Assembly (NCBI GenBank): GCA_002359655.1
Contig: DENL01000052.1
Span: 1-41,741 of the forward strand
Origin: Rickettsiales bacterium UBA2645
GTDB lineage: Bacteria > Pseudomonadota > Alphaproteobacteria > Rickettsiales > UBA1997
DNA length: 41,741 nt
Reading direction: 5' to 3'
In this document: positions 34,943 to 41,741 of the stretch, in pieces
Layout: the number at the start of each line of letters is the position of its first letter
Position numbering within the stretch: the stretch's first letter is position 1
Program-made: the position numbers and the translations under genes
The notes under the pieces: generated by a model
The model's database searches: none
What the model was told of the DNA's origin: nothing
What the model saw: the letters and a program-made list of their open reading frames with translations, nothing else

Positions 34943-35662
34943 TTATTTTCTTTCTCCAAAAAAGTTCAACATGGTCATAAATAAATTGATGAAATCCATA
35001 TAAAGACTTAAAGCTCCCATAACCGCCATTTTAGAAACCTCTTCTGAACTTGATGAAATGTGATAGTACATTTGTTTGATTCTTTGTGAATCATAAGCAG
35101 TAAGGCCAATAAAAATTATGATACCCAGAATTGATGTGGCAAAGTGCAAGGCTGAGCTTTGCAAAAACATATTTACCAAAGAAGCAATTATCAAACCAAT
35201 CAATCCCATAATCATAAATGATCCCATGGCAGTTAAATCTTTTTTGGTTGTGTAGCCATAAAGTGCCGTCAAGCCAAAAGTTGTAGAACTAATAAAGAAA
35301 ACTCTGGCGATACTTGTTCCAGTATAAACCGTAAATATCGTTGACATTGAAAGACCCATCAAACCAGCAAAAATCCATAAATAACTTTTAGCTTTATCAG
35401 CAGAAATTCTGGATATTTTATAACCAAAAAAGAATACGAAACCAAGTGGAGCAAGCATCACAACCCAAGACAATGGAGTTCCAAATATAGCTGACATCAA
35501 AGCTGGAGAGCTAGAAACTAAAAAAGCCACAACACCAGAAATTGCCAAAGCAATGGCCATGAAGTTATAAACTTTTATCATGTAGCTTCTGAGGCCAAGA
35601 TCGTATGATGTTGAAGAAGCTGCTGAAGAAGCAAAAGATTTATTGTTTGTGAAGTTTAACAT
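34943..35662 (-). CDS. Bax inhibitor-1 / YccA family membrane protein
   Basis: 239 residues with about seven transmembrane helices. Family signatures are the Y-N-F-M-A-I-A-L-A-I-S-G start region, the A-L-Y-G-Y-T-T-K-K-D-L segment and the C-terminal T-A-Y-D-S-Q-R-I-K, followed by A-L-S-L-Y-M-D-F-I-N-L-F. Bacterial members are inner-membrane proteins linked to FtsH (YccA) or to calcium leak (BsYetJ). It is monocistronic with its own terminator, and divergent from aroK. Confidence 0.95.
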   Translation of the reverse strand: MLNFTNNKSFASSAASSTSYDLGLRSYMIKVYNFMAIALAISGVVAFLVSSSPALMSAIFGTPLSWVVMLAPLGFVFFFGYKISRISADKAKSYLWIFAGLMGLSMSTIFTVYTGTSIARVFFISSTTFGLTALYGYTTKKDLTAMGSFMIMGLIGLIIASLVNMFLQSSALHFATSILGIIIFIGLTAYDSQRIKQMYYHISSSSEEVSKMAVMGALSLYMDFINLFMTMLNFFGERK

Positions 35663-35752
35663 CGTGTCTCCGATAGTTTGTTAAATTGAAAAACTTGATT
35701 TAAAGATTTGTATAAGATCTTTTCTGAGTCTAATTGATGATTGAATCAATAC

Positions 35753-35768
35753 AAACAAATATTTGTTT
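35753..35768. promoter_or_regulatory. 16-bp perfect palindrome in the BI-1/aroK divergent promoter region
   Basis: AAACAAAT joined to ATTTGTTT. It lies 91 bases before the BI-1 start and 61 before aroK, where an operator could control either gene. The 166-base gap holds no gene. Confidence 0.4.
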
Positions 35769-35828
35769 CGCCTTAGATTTAATTAATGAGATAATTTTTG
35801 CAAGAGTATCGATTTTTAAAATTACAAA

Positions 35829-36353
35829 ATGAAAAAAATTATTGCACTAGTTGGGCTGATGGGAGTTGGCAAAAGCACTCTTGGTACCAAGCTAGCAAAC
35901 ACTTTAGGATATTACTTCATCGATTCCGATCAAGAAATTGAGGATCGCGAAAAAAAAACCATCAATGAAATTTTTGCAAAAAACGGCGAAAAATATTTTC
36001 GTGAAATTGAAAAAAATCTGATCAGCGAAATAATCACTCGCGATGAAAATATTATTTTATCGCTTGGCGGCGGCGCTTATATAAATGATGAAACACGCAG
36101 AATTTTAAAAGAAAAATCTCTAGTAATTTGGATCACCGCACCAGTTAATACAATCCTACAGCGCGTTGGCAACAAAAATAATCGTCCACTTTTAAATAAT
36201 TCTAACAAAAGAAAAACTTTGGAGGAGCTGGCGAAAAAGCGCTATCCAATCTATGGCGAGTCTGATCTAAAATTTGACACTAACGAAGAAAGTCACGAAG
36301 CAATTATAAGCAAGATCATCAAATATCTAAAAAATCAGAAAAATGCAAAATAA
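35829..36353 (+). CDS. aroK: Shikimate kinase
   Basis: 174-residue P-loop kinase that phosphorylates shikimate at O3. Walker A is G-L-M-G-V-G-K-S-T-L-G near residue 10. The shikimate-binding D-S-D-Q-E-I follows, then F-R-E-I-E-K and G-G-G-A-Y. The lid has R-P-L-L, and R-Y-P-I-Y closes the family pattern. It overlaps aroB by 11 bases, the classic aroK-aroB pair. Confidence 0.97.
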   Translation: MKKIIALVGLMGVGKSTLGTKLANTLGYYFIDSDQEIEDREKKTINEIFAKNGEKYFREIEKNLISEIITRDENIILSLGGGAYINDETRRILKEKSLVIWITAPVNTILQRVGNKNNRPLLNNSNKRKTLEELAKKRYPIYGESDLKFDTNEESHEAIISKIIKYLKNQKNAK

Positions 36354-37440
36354 GGTCACCGTTAATTTAGAAAACAGAAGTTACAACATCATCATCGGCA
36401 ATGATTCAACTAAATATCTAAATGAATTTTTGGCTGATAAAAACTACAGCAAAATTTTTATTATTACCGACGAAAATGTCGCCAAACTGCATTTATCAAA
36501 CCTTGAAGAAGTTTTACTTAAATCAAAAATCAACAGCGAAGTTATTAAAACCAAAGCTGGCGAACAAACAAAATCTTTTCAGTCTTTAGAAAAAATCTGT
36601 GAAGAAATTTTATCGAAAAATGCTGATCGCAAATCTTTAATTATCGCTTTTGGTGGCGGAGTAGTTGGTGATTTATCCGGATTTATCGCGTCAATTTTGC
36701 TGCGTGGAATCGATTTTATACAAATGCCAACAACTCTGCTTTCAGCCGTTGATAGTTCAGTTGGTGGCAAAACTGCGATTAATTCCAGATCTGGCAAAAA
36801 TCTTGTTGGCAGTTTTTATCAGCCAAAATTAGTGATCTGTGATTTGAATTTTCTAAAAACTTTACCAGCCAGAGAAATGCGCTCTGGTTACGCTGAGGTC
36901 TTAAAATACGGACTTATTCAAGATCGAGATTTTTTTGATTTTCTAACAAAAAATTATCAAAAAATTTTTAGCAACGATACAGAAATTTTAAGCGAAATCA
37001 TCACCAAATCTTGCCAAGCAAAAGCAGAAATTGTAATGCAAGACGAGAAGGAAAATGGTCAACGCGCGCTACTGAATTTCGGTCACACTTTTGGCCATAT
37101 TTTTGAAACCGAAACCAACTATTCCAACGAGATTTTACACGGCGAAGCCGTTGCTCTTGGAATGTTGATGGCAGCAAAAATGTCGCTTGATTTTGCGATG
37201 ATTTCTGAAAGCGAGTTTTTAGAAATTAAATCGCACCTAGAAAACTCTGGCTTTGTGATTGATGCAAAAAAAATTCGCAAAAATTGGAATGAAGAAAATC
37301 TGATCCAACATCTCTACAAAGATAAAAAAACTGAAGGCGGAAATCTGACTTTTATTCTGCTTGAAAAAATCGGCCAAGCGGTGATCAAAAAATCTGTGGC
37401 ACTTGCTGATTTTAAAAAAGTTTTAAGAGAGTTTTTGTAA
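36343..37440 (+). CDS. aroB: 3-dehydroquinate synthase
   Basis: 365-residue NAD- and metal-dependent enzyme that makes 3-dehydroquinate from DAHP. The NAD-binding G-G-G-V-V-G-D-L-S-G-F and P-T-T-L-L-S-A-V-D-S-S-V-G-G-K-T are intact. Metal ligands lie in the conserved E of the S-G-Y-A-E-V segment, in the L-H-G-E-A-V segment and in F-G-H-T-F-G-H. Length is normal. It shares a transcript with aroK and is followed by an inverted-repeat element. Confidence 0.98.
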   Translation: MQNKVTVNLENRSYNIIIGNDSTKYLNEFLADKNYSKIFIITDENVAKLHLSNLEEVLLKSKINSEVIKTKAGEQTKSFQSLEKICEEILSKNADRKSLIIAFGGGVVGDLSGFIASILLRGIDFIQMPTTLLSAVDSSVGGKTAINSRSGKNLVGSFYQPKLVICDLNFLKTLPAREMRSGYAEVLKYGLIQDRDFFDFLTKNYQKIFSNDTEILSEIITKSCQAKAEIVMQDEKENGQRALLNFGHTFGHIFETETNYSNEILHGEAVALGMLMAAKMSLDFAMISESEFLEIKSHLENSGFVIDAKKIRKNWNEENLIQHLYKDKKTEGGNLTFILLEKIGQAVIKKSVALADFKKVLREFL

Positions 37441-37445
37441 AGTAA

Positions 37446-37612
37446 CTCCCACTCCCCTTGAGGGAGGATCGAAGAGCGTAGCGATTCGAGGAGGGGAGAA
37501 AATAACCTAAACGTCCATTATTTTCGGCTTTTAAAATGCTCGAGAGCTATGCAAAAAAACCCCTCACCGCCTCACCTCGCGGTTCGTCGACTCTCCCTCA
37601 AGGGGAGAGTGA
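37446..37612. repeat. Inverted-repeat (REP/MITE-like) element between aroB and the lipoprotein gene
   Basis: The left arm (about 37449-37500) starts with CTCCCCTTGAGGGAG and the right arm (about 37559-37611) carries its complement CTCCCTCAAGGGGAG. Inside, both arms hold further G/C-rich related sequence ending in GAGGGG or CCCCTC. The element is much richer in G+C than its surroundings. It sits between convergent genes; a minus-strand GGGGTTTTTTT on the right arm could terminate transcription from the lipoprotein gene. The 15-bp tips and small size suggest a non-autonomous mobile repeat. Confidence 0.75.
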
Positions 37613-37618
37613 TTAGGA

Positions 37619-38221
37619 TCAAAGACTAAACGGATAAAACACTACCTTACCTATCAAAATCGCCGCATCAAGAGTAACGGCAATTGGCGTCACCGCTGCT
37701 TTGCCAACATCTTTAGCTAAGTTGGAATCGCTGTAATAAATCTGCAAAGTGTAAAACTCATTAAGCCTAGAAGCGCCCTGTCCTAAAAATCTTGGCGCAT
37801 ATCTGCGTCCAACTAACTTTATTTTTATCGAAATAATATCTTTACGATCTGGCATAAAACCAAGTGATTTCAATAAACGCAAATCTTCTCTTGGCAAAAT
37901 ACTGGCCGGCCCTTCTATAACTAGATCTCCGGCGACATCGTTATTGTCGCTCAATTTAAGATGAGTCTTTTCAGAATTGATTGCTAAAACTGACTTTTGT
38001 TTCAAAGACAAAAAAGTGCGCAGCAAGCCAGAATTATCAGAAAAAACATAGTGATAATTAACGCCAATCAAAGCAATTGACCTGCCATCCGCACCAACAA
38101 GAAATTGCTCGATTTCTTCCTCATAACTTTTATCGCCCCAAATATATTTGGTGACGCAAGAAGTTTGAAGAAGTAAAGCCAGAAGTAAAAAAGAGTTGAT
38201 GAAGATTTTTTTTAATCTCAT
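37619..38221 (-). CDS. Predicted lipoprotein of unknown function
   Basis: 200 residues. A signal peptide with lipobox L-Q-T-S-C places the lipidated Cys at residue 22. The mature part is a mixed alpha/beta domain with no motif I recognise. The C-terminus (T-P-I-A-V-T-L-D-A-A followed by a hydrophobic end) vaguely resembles small envelope lipoproteins of the YceK type, which I do not consider enough for assignment. The start overlaps the stop of the PstS-like gene by 4 bases (ATGA), so it is translationally coupled to it and probably works in the same envelope context. Confidence 0.8.
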   Translation of the reverse strand: MRLKKIFINSFLLLALLLQTSCVTKYIWGDKSYEEEIEQFLVGADGRSIALIGVNYHYVFSDNSGLLRTFLSLKQKSVLAINSEKTHLKLSDNNDVAGDLVIEGPASILPREDLRLLKSLGFMPDRKDIISIKIKLVGRRYAPRFLGQGASRLNEFYTLQIYYSDSNLAKDVGKAAVTPIAVTLDAAILIGKVVFYPFSL

Positions 38222-39312
38222 TTTTCCTCCTTAATTTCTGCTAAAATATTTTTTCTAACTTGTTGTAATTCTTCATCGCTCAAAGCAATCAAGCCGTTGT
38301 GAAGTAAATAACCTTTTTTACCAATTGTTTCGCTGCTGATAATTTCTTTGATAAAATCGCGCATTTCTGGCAGCAAATTTAAATGCTCTTTTTTGAAATA
38401 GACAAAAAGCGGACGAGATAATTCATATTTTTTAGAAGCAATAGTTACAAAGCTTGGCTCAACATTATCAACAGCAACCGCTTGAATAGATTTGGTATTT
38501 ACCACTAAAAAGTTGAAGCCAAAAATTCCAAGCGCATCTGGATGATCTTTTAAATTTTGTACGATCAAATTATCGTTTTCGCCCGACTCAATAAAATTGC
38601 CATCAGTTCTGATTTTGCGACATTGTCTTCTTCTCTCATCACGCTCTGGGAAAGCGCTGATAAATTCTTTTTTCATAAAACAAACTTCTTCCAAAACAAT
38701 ATCAGCAAAAACATCGCGCGTGCCAGAAGTTAAAGGCGGGCCATAAACTATGATTTTTTTCTTGGGCAATTTGGCATCAATTTCATTCCAGTTTTGGTAA
38801 GGATTATTGATGATTTTGCCTGATTTAACATCATAAATTTTTTCTGCCAAAGCCAAAAAAATTTGCTCTTTAGTCAGTTTGATTTTTTTGCTGCCAATTG
38901 AGTTGGCAAGCACGATACCATCGTAACCAATTTTGATTTCGACAATTTCTTTCACGCCATTGTGACGACAATTTTCAATTTCATTTTCTTTAATCAAGCG
39001 CGAAGCATTGATAAAATCAGGATATTTATAACCAACGCCTTGACAAAATAATTGAAAGCCGCCAGTGCTTCCGTCAGATTCAACAACTGGCTTCAAGGCG
39101 TTTGGGTTTTTTTTGCTTTCAACACGATTAAACTCTTCTGAAACCGAAGACATAAAAGGCGATACAGTCGACGAGCCAACCAAATACAAATAAGAACGAT
39201 GCGACTTAAAGATATTGAAATCAAAAGCTTGAGCCTGCTGGATGATTTGCAAAAGAGCTAAAATAAAGGACAAAATAATAAAATTCTTGCCACGAAAGAA
39301 TTTACTGCTCAT
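38218..39312 (-). CDS. PstS-like phosphate-binding periplasmic protein
   Basis: 364 residues with an N-terminal signal sequence (about 1-29, ending at Q-A-Q-A-F). The PBP-like domain has V-G-S-S-T-V-S-P-F, E-S-D-G-S-T-G-G-F and G-P-P-L-T-S-G-T-R-D, the phosphate-binding loops of PstS/SphX-type proteins. Inserted Cys pairs (C-Q-G-V, E-N-C-R, E-E-V-C, R-R-Q-C) could form disulfides. No pstCAB genes adjoin it, so it may serve a distant transporter or act as a sensor; the partner here is the coupled lipoprotein gene. The gene-specific symbol is withheld because paralogues are common. Confidence 0.85.
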   Translation of the reverse strand: MSSKFFRGKNFIILSFILALLQIIQQAQAFDFNIFKSHRSYLYLVGSSTVSPFMSSVSEEFNRVESKKNPNALKPVVESDGSTGGFQLFCQGVGYKYPDFINASRLIKENEIENCRHNGVKEIVEIKIGYDGIVLANSIGSKKIKLTKEQIFLALAEKIYDVKSGKIINNPYQNWNEIDAKLPKKKIIVYGPPLTSGTRDVFADIVLEEVCFMKKEFISAFPERDERRRQCRKIRTDGNFIESGENDNLIVQNLKDHPDALGIFGFNFLVVNTKSIQAVAVDNVEPSFVTIASKKYELSRPLFVYFKKEHLNLLPEMRDFIKEIISSETIGKKGYLLHNGLIALSDEELQQVRKNILAEIKEEK

Positions 39313-39390
39313 ATTTATTTTTCAAATTATTGATTAGCTGAAAGTGTTTATGGCAACTTGCCCAAGAAAAAATCAAAACTGAAGAGAATT

Positions 39391-39422
39391 CTCAATAAAA
39401 AATAGTAAACTATTTTTTTGAG
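39391..39422. promoter_or_regulatory. AT-rich hairpin in the divergent gap before the repeat protein
   Basis: CTCAATAAAAAATAG can pair with CTATTTTTTTGAG around TAAA with one small bulge. It lies in the 219-base gap between the PstS-like gene and the repeat-protein gene, which otherwise shows no gene. It could be an operator or a leader structure. Confidence 0.4.
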
Positions 39423-39531
39423 TCTTATGTTTTTGTGACGTTACGGAAGCAAAGCCAAATTTGACTAGAGTTTTTTAAAAACACAGCCGCACAAATCTAT
39501 AGTTAAAATCTAACAAACTACTAAATAAAAA

Positions 39532-41741
39532 ATGTTAAAAAATAAAAAATATAAATACGCACTTTTGTTTCTGCTGGCAAAAAGATTTCTAAAAGAAGAA
39601 TTTCTGTTTGAATATTCAGATGAAGAAGAATTTATTTCTATTGCTTTTTCAAAAGAATTACGTGAATTTACCATAACAAAAAAATCTGATAGTACGGAAG
39701 AAATAATCCCTTTATCTTGTCTAGAAGGAGTTTTTACCTCTAACACCAGAATAGGTGAAGATGAAGATGAAGTAGATGGAACAGAATCTCAGCAGCAAAT
39801 CAGTCATGATGCCATAGAACTTCTAGCAAAAATTGCTAGAAAATACTGTTTTGAAAAAAATAATGAAAGATATGATATAGAAGTTGGCAATAAAATATAT
39901 GTAGTTACTGCAACAGATTTGGAAGAACTAGTTGATACAAATTTTGCAATTATTAAAAAACTTGAAGAAGTCGCAGCAAAATTTTTTGGTGACAATTGGG
40001 AGAAAAAGGACATTCTACACTATACTGACGCAAAAGGAGAGTTGATATTTAAAATATTAACCACCTCAGAGAAGAGAGAATTCACAATTAGAAATCAAAA
40101 GTATAGCTATGAACTTACTTTGGATGATTCAATACCTGATTTGGTAATAAGCCCAACATCAGATCAAGATATCAATCATGAATATTTACTCGATAATCTC
40201 GATAATTTTTTGAAAAGCGAAATTCGCAAAAAAGCTATTGATGAGTTTAATAGTAGTTTTTGTGAGTCTGATAATTTTCCAGATTCAACATCTGATTTGG
40301 TAATAAGCCCAACATTAGATCAAAATATCAATCGTGAATATTTACTCGATAATTTTTTGAAAATTGATGAGTTTAATAGTGGTTTTTTTGAGTCTGATGA
40401 TAATGATGCAAGTTCAGAGAATGGAATAAAAATACTCAACCTATTTCTTGGTAGTAAGGTTGGTGTTCCAGATGATGGAATAAAAATACTCAACCTATTT
40501 GTAGAAGGAAATGAAAAACTAAAGGGTCTTTTGCTTACTCTAAATAATATTAGAATTGGTAAGGAAGGTGTTTTGAGTAAAGAAGAAAAGGGGATTTTGG
40601 GTAAAATCGGAAGGGAGTTTTTGTTGGATATTATGAATAGACCTTATGTTAAAGGGTATGAAGTGAATCTCGAAGATGGAATTCTCAGAATTGATGACGG
40701 AGAAGGTATAAATCAAATGTTCAAATTAACAAAATCTATTTTTTTTAAATCGAATAGTGGAAATGAGAATAGTGGAAATGATAAAGTAATTACAGAAGCA
40801 GATGAAAGTCTTTTTAAAGTTATACTTGATACTCACAAGATGAATTTGTCGGCATCAGAAATCCAAAGGTTTTTTAGAGGGCGTAAAAATAGCATTCCCC
40901 CAAAATTAAGAGATCAGAATTTAGAGAATGGAATAGAAATGCTTCTCCTAATTCTTAGTTGTTATGATGAAAAGAATAAAACTGATTTTGGAAATAAACT
41001 TGAAGCTGAAATTGAAAATCTAAAAGCTGAAATTGAAGATCCAAGTAAAAAAATCGGTGCTCAAAAAACCCTAAGTGAATATGCTGAAAAGGGGAGGGAG
41101 TTTTTGCTTGAAATTCTAAATTATAATAAAACGCTTTATACTGATTTGATTAGAAAAGGAGACACTTTCGGAATTAAGGACGAAGAAAGTAACGATCAAA
41201 AATTAAAATTCAAATTAACAAAATCTGAACTTTTAAGATTGAATAATAAGAATAATAAAGGTGATACAAGAATTACAGAAGAAGATAAAAAGCTTTTTCT
41301 AGGTATAATTGATACTTACTATCGCAAAAGAAGAGAAGATCAGAGTCTTCAGAATGGAGCGGAAATACAACGACGCCTATTTCGTAGTATTATTAATAGA
41401 AAACTACTTATTGAAGACACTATAGAGGGTGGACTTATTTTAAATAGTAAGAACGCAGGTGAAGGAGGAAGGAAGATTTTGTTGTATATTCTAAATGGTA
41501 GATCTTATGCTAACGTGAGTTTCAAAAATAACATCCTCAAAATTGATAACAAAAAAGAATATCAAGAAGAATTCATATTAACAAAACATGAATTTTTAAA
41601 ATTGAATAATCTAGAATTGAATAATCTGAATAATCTAAAATTGGGTGATCTAGATAATGGAAAAATTACAGAAAAAGATGCAGATCTTTTTGAAGGTATA
41701 ATTAATACTTGCACAATGCACCCTATAGATGAGTTTTCTGG
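39532..41741 (+). CDS. Large repeat-containing protein of unknown family (3' end cut by window)
   Basis: The frame is open from an ATG at 39532 to the right edge, at least 736 codons with no stop. I recognise no family. Residues 1-200 are an acidic/mixed N-terminus without signal peptide or transmembrane segment (L-L-K-N-K-like start, D-E-D-E-V-D-G cluster). At about 203-290 two near-identical copies of D-L-V-I-S-P-T with a following E-Y-L-L-D-N and D-E-F-N-S occur. From about 296 on there are three diverged units of about 140-170 residues starting with N-G-I/A, each holding G-R-x-x-L-L-x-I-L/M-N, L-T-K-x-x-F/L and I-T-E-x-D-x-x-L-F. The composition is rich in Asn, Lys, Glu, Ile and Leu. No clear Shine-Dalgarno precedes the ATG. 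Possible secreted or host-directed protein, by repeats and context only. Confidence 0.85.
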   Translation, partial: MLKNKKYKYALLFLLAKRFLKEEFLFEYSDEEEFISIAFSKELREFTITKKSDSTEEIIPLSCLEGVFTSNTRIGEDEDEVDGTESQQQISHDAIELLAKIARKYCFEKNNERYDIEVGNKIYVVTATDLEELVDTNFAIIKKLEEVAAKFFGDNWEKKDILHYTDAKGELIFKILTTSEKREFTIRNQKYSYELTLDDSIPDLVISPTSDQDINHEYLLDNLDNFLKSEIRKKAIDEFNSSFCESDNFPDSTSDLVISPTLDQNINREYLLDNFLKIDEFNSGFFESDDNDASSENGIKILNLFLGSKVGVPDDGIKILNLFVEGNEKLKGLLLTLNNIRIGKEGVLSKEEKGILGKIGREFLLDIMNRPYVKGYEVNLEDGILRIDDGEGINQMFKLTKSIFFKSNSGNENSGNDKVITEADESLFKVILDTHKMNLSASEIQRFFRGRKNSIPPKLRDQNLENGIEMLLLILSCYDEKNKTDFGNKLEAEIENLKAEIEDPSKKIGAQKTLSEYAEKGREFLLEILNYNKTLYTDLIRKGDTFGIKDEESNDQKLKFKLTKSELLRLNNKNNKGDTRITEEDKKLFLGIIDTYYRKRREDQSLQNGAEIQRRLFRSIINRKLLIEDTIEGGLILNSKNAGEGGRKILLYILNGRSYANVSFKNNILKIDNKKEYQEEFILTKHEFLKLNNLELNNLNNLKLGDLDNGKITEKDADLFEGIINTCTMHPIDEFS
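40138..40353 (+). repeat. 60-bp direct repeat in the repeat-protein gene
   Basis: Copies at 40138-40197 and 40294-40353 differ at 3 of 60 bases by eye. Their spacing is 156 bases, so the frame is preserved, and similarity continues into the D-E-F-N-S and E-S-D segments that follow. This marks a recent in-frame tandem duplication. Confidence 0.9.
40417..41741 (+). repeat. Three diverged protein repeat units (about 140-170 aa each)
   Basis: Unit 1 is 40417-40923, unit 2 40924-41349 and unit 3 runs from 41350 past the edge. Each begins with E/Q-N-G-I/A, then G-R-E/K-x-L-L-x-I, a beta-like stretch, L-T-K-S/H, then I-T-E-x-D-x-x-L-F-x-x-I-I/L-D/N-T. Unlike the short repeats just upstream, these are old: they agree in pattern but little in DNA. 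Confidence 0.75.
40421..40500 (+). repeat. 26-bp exact direct repeat in the repeat-protein gene
   Basis: The same 26 bases, encoding G-I-K-I-L-N-L-F, occur at 40421-40446 and 40475-40500, 54 bases apart and in frame. Confidence 0.9.

Noticed and set aside
39510..40013. Two minus-strand open frames at the start of the repeat-protein region
   Set aside because: Ser/Phe-rich shadow translations opposite the long plus-strand frame, which is open for over 2.2 kb and has protein-level repeats.

Overview
The window is AT-rich, gene-dense bacterial chromosome, best explained as an alphaproteobacterium of the order Rickettsiales or a near relative. Four things point there: a very long VirB6/TrbL-type lipoprotein of the Rickettsiales rvh type-IV-secretion style, a free-standing Tim44-like protein, a CobT-like VWA protein with no cobalamin genes around it, and a RibBA whose RibA half has lost its zinc site. 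Shikimate (aroK-aroB), riboflavin (ribBA), biotin (bioF), queuosine (queC) and cytochrome c (ccmC) genes are kept, so this is not one of the most reduced intracellular Rickettsia. The assignment is inferred from family content; no database was searched.

Layout. 1-6 kb: a remnant of a receiver domain, an AAA+ ATPase with a winged-helix tail and a 3 x 14-bp iteron array upstream, then two divergent hybrid histidine kinases. 5.9-10 kb: a compact minus-strand run hisS - dinD (broken by an in-frame stop) - ccmC - fdxA - hepT fragment - HAD phosphatase. 10-16.3 kb: lepA, a convergent J-domain/transmembrane acidic protein, tRNA-Val, and the queC-ribBA pair. 16.3-29.5 kb: a minus-strand block with tRNA-His, a Tim44-like gene, acnA, hpf, rpsU, a thioredoxin-NHL membrane protein, gyrB, bioF, cobT-like and an orphan Cache-type sensor. 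29.9-34.7 kb: one huge VirB6-like gene standing alone between two tRNAs (His and Leu). 34.7-39.3 kb: a Bax-inhibitor-1 family gene, aroK-aroB, an inverted-repeat element, and a PstS-like binding protein with a lipoprotein. 39.5 kb to the right edge: a large plus-strand reading frame of at least 736 codons with several layers of internal repeats, cut by the window end.

How it works together. Most genes are housekeeping (translation, replication, TCA cycle, cofactors). The accessory layer consists of signalling (two hybrid kinases, one sensor with no output domain), envelope and secretion genes (VirB6-like, thioredoxin-NHL, BI-1) and decayed mobile or defence genes (dinD, hepT fragment, receiver remnant). 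The most novel element is the repeat protein at the right edge. I recognise no known family in it, and with the VirB6-like gene about 5 kb away it is a reasonable candidate for a secreted or surface protein.
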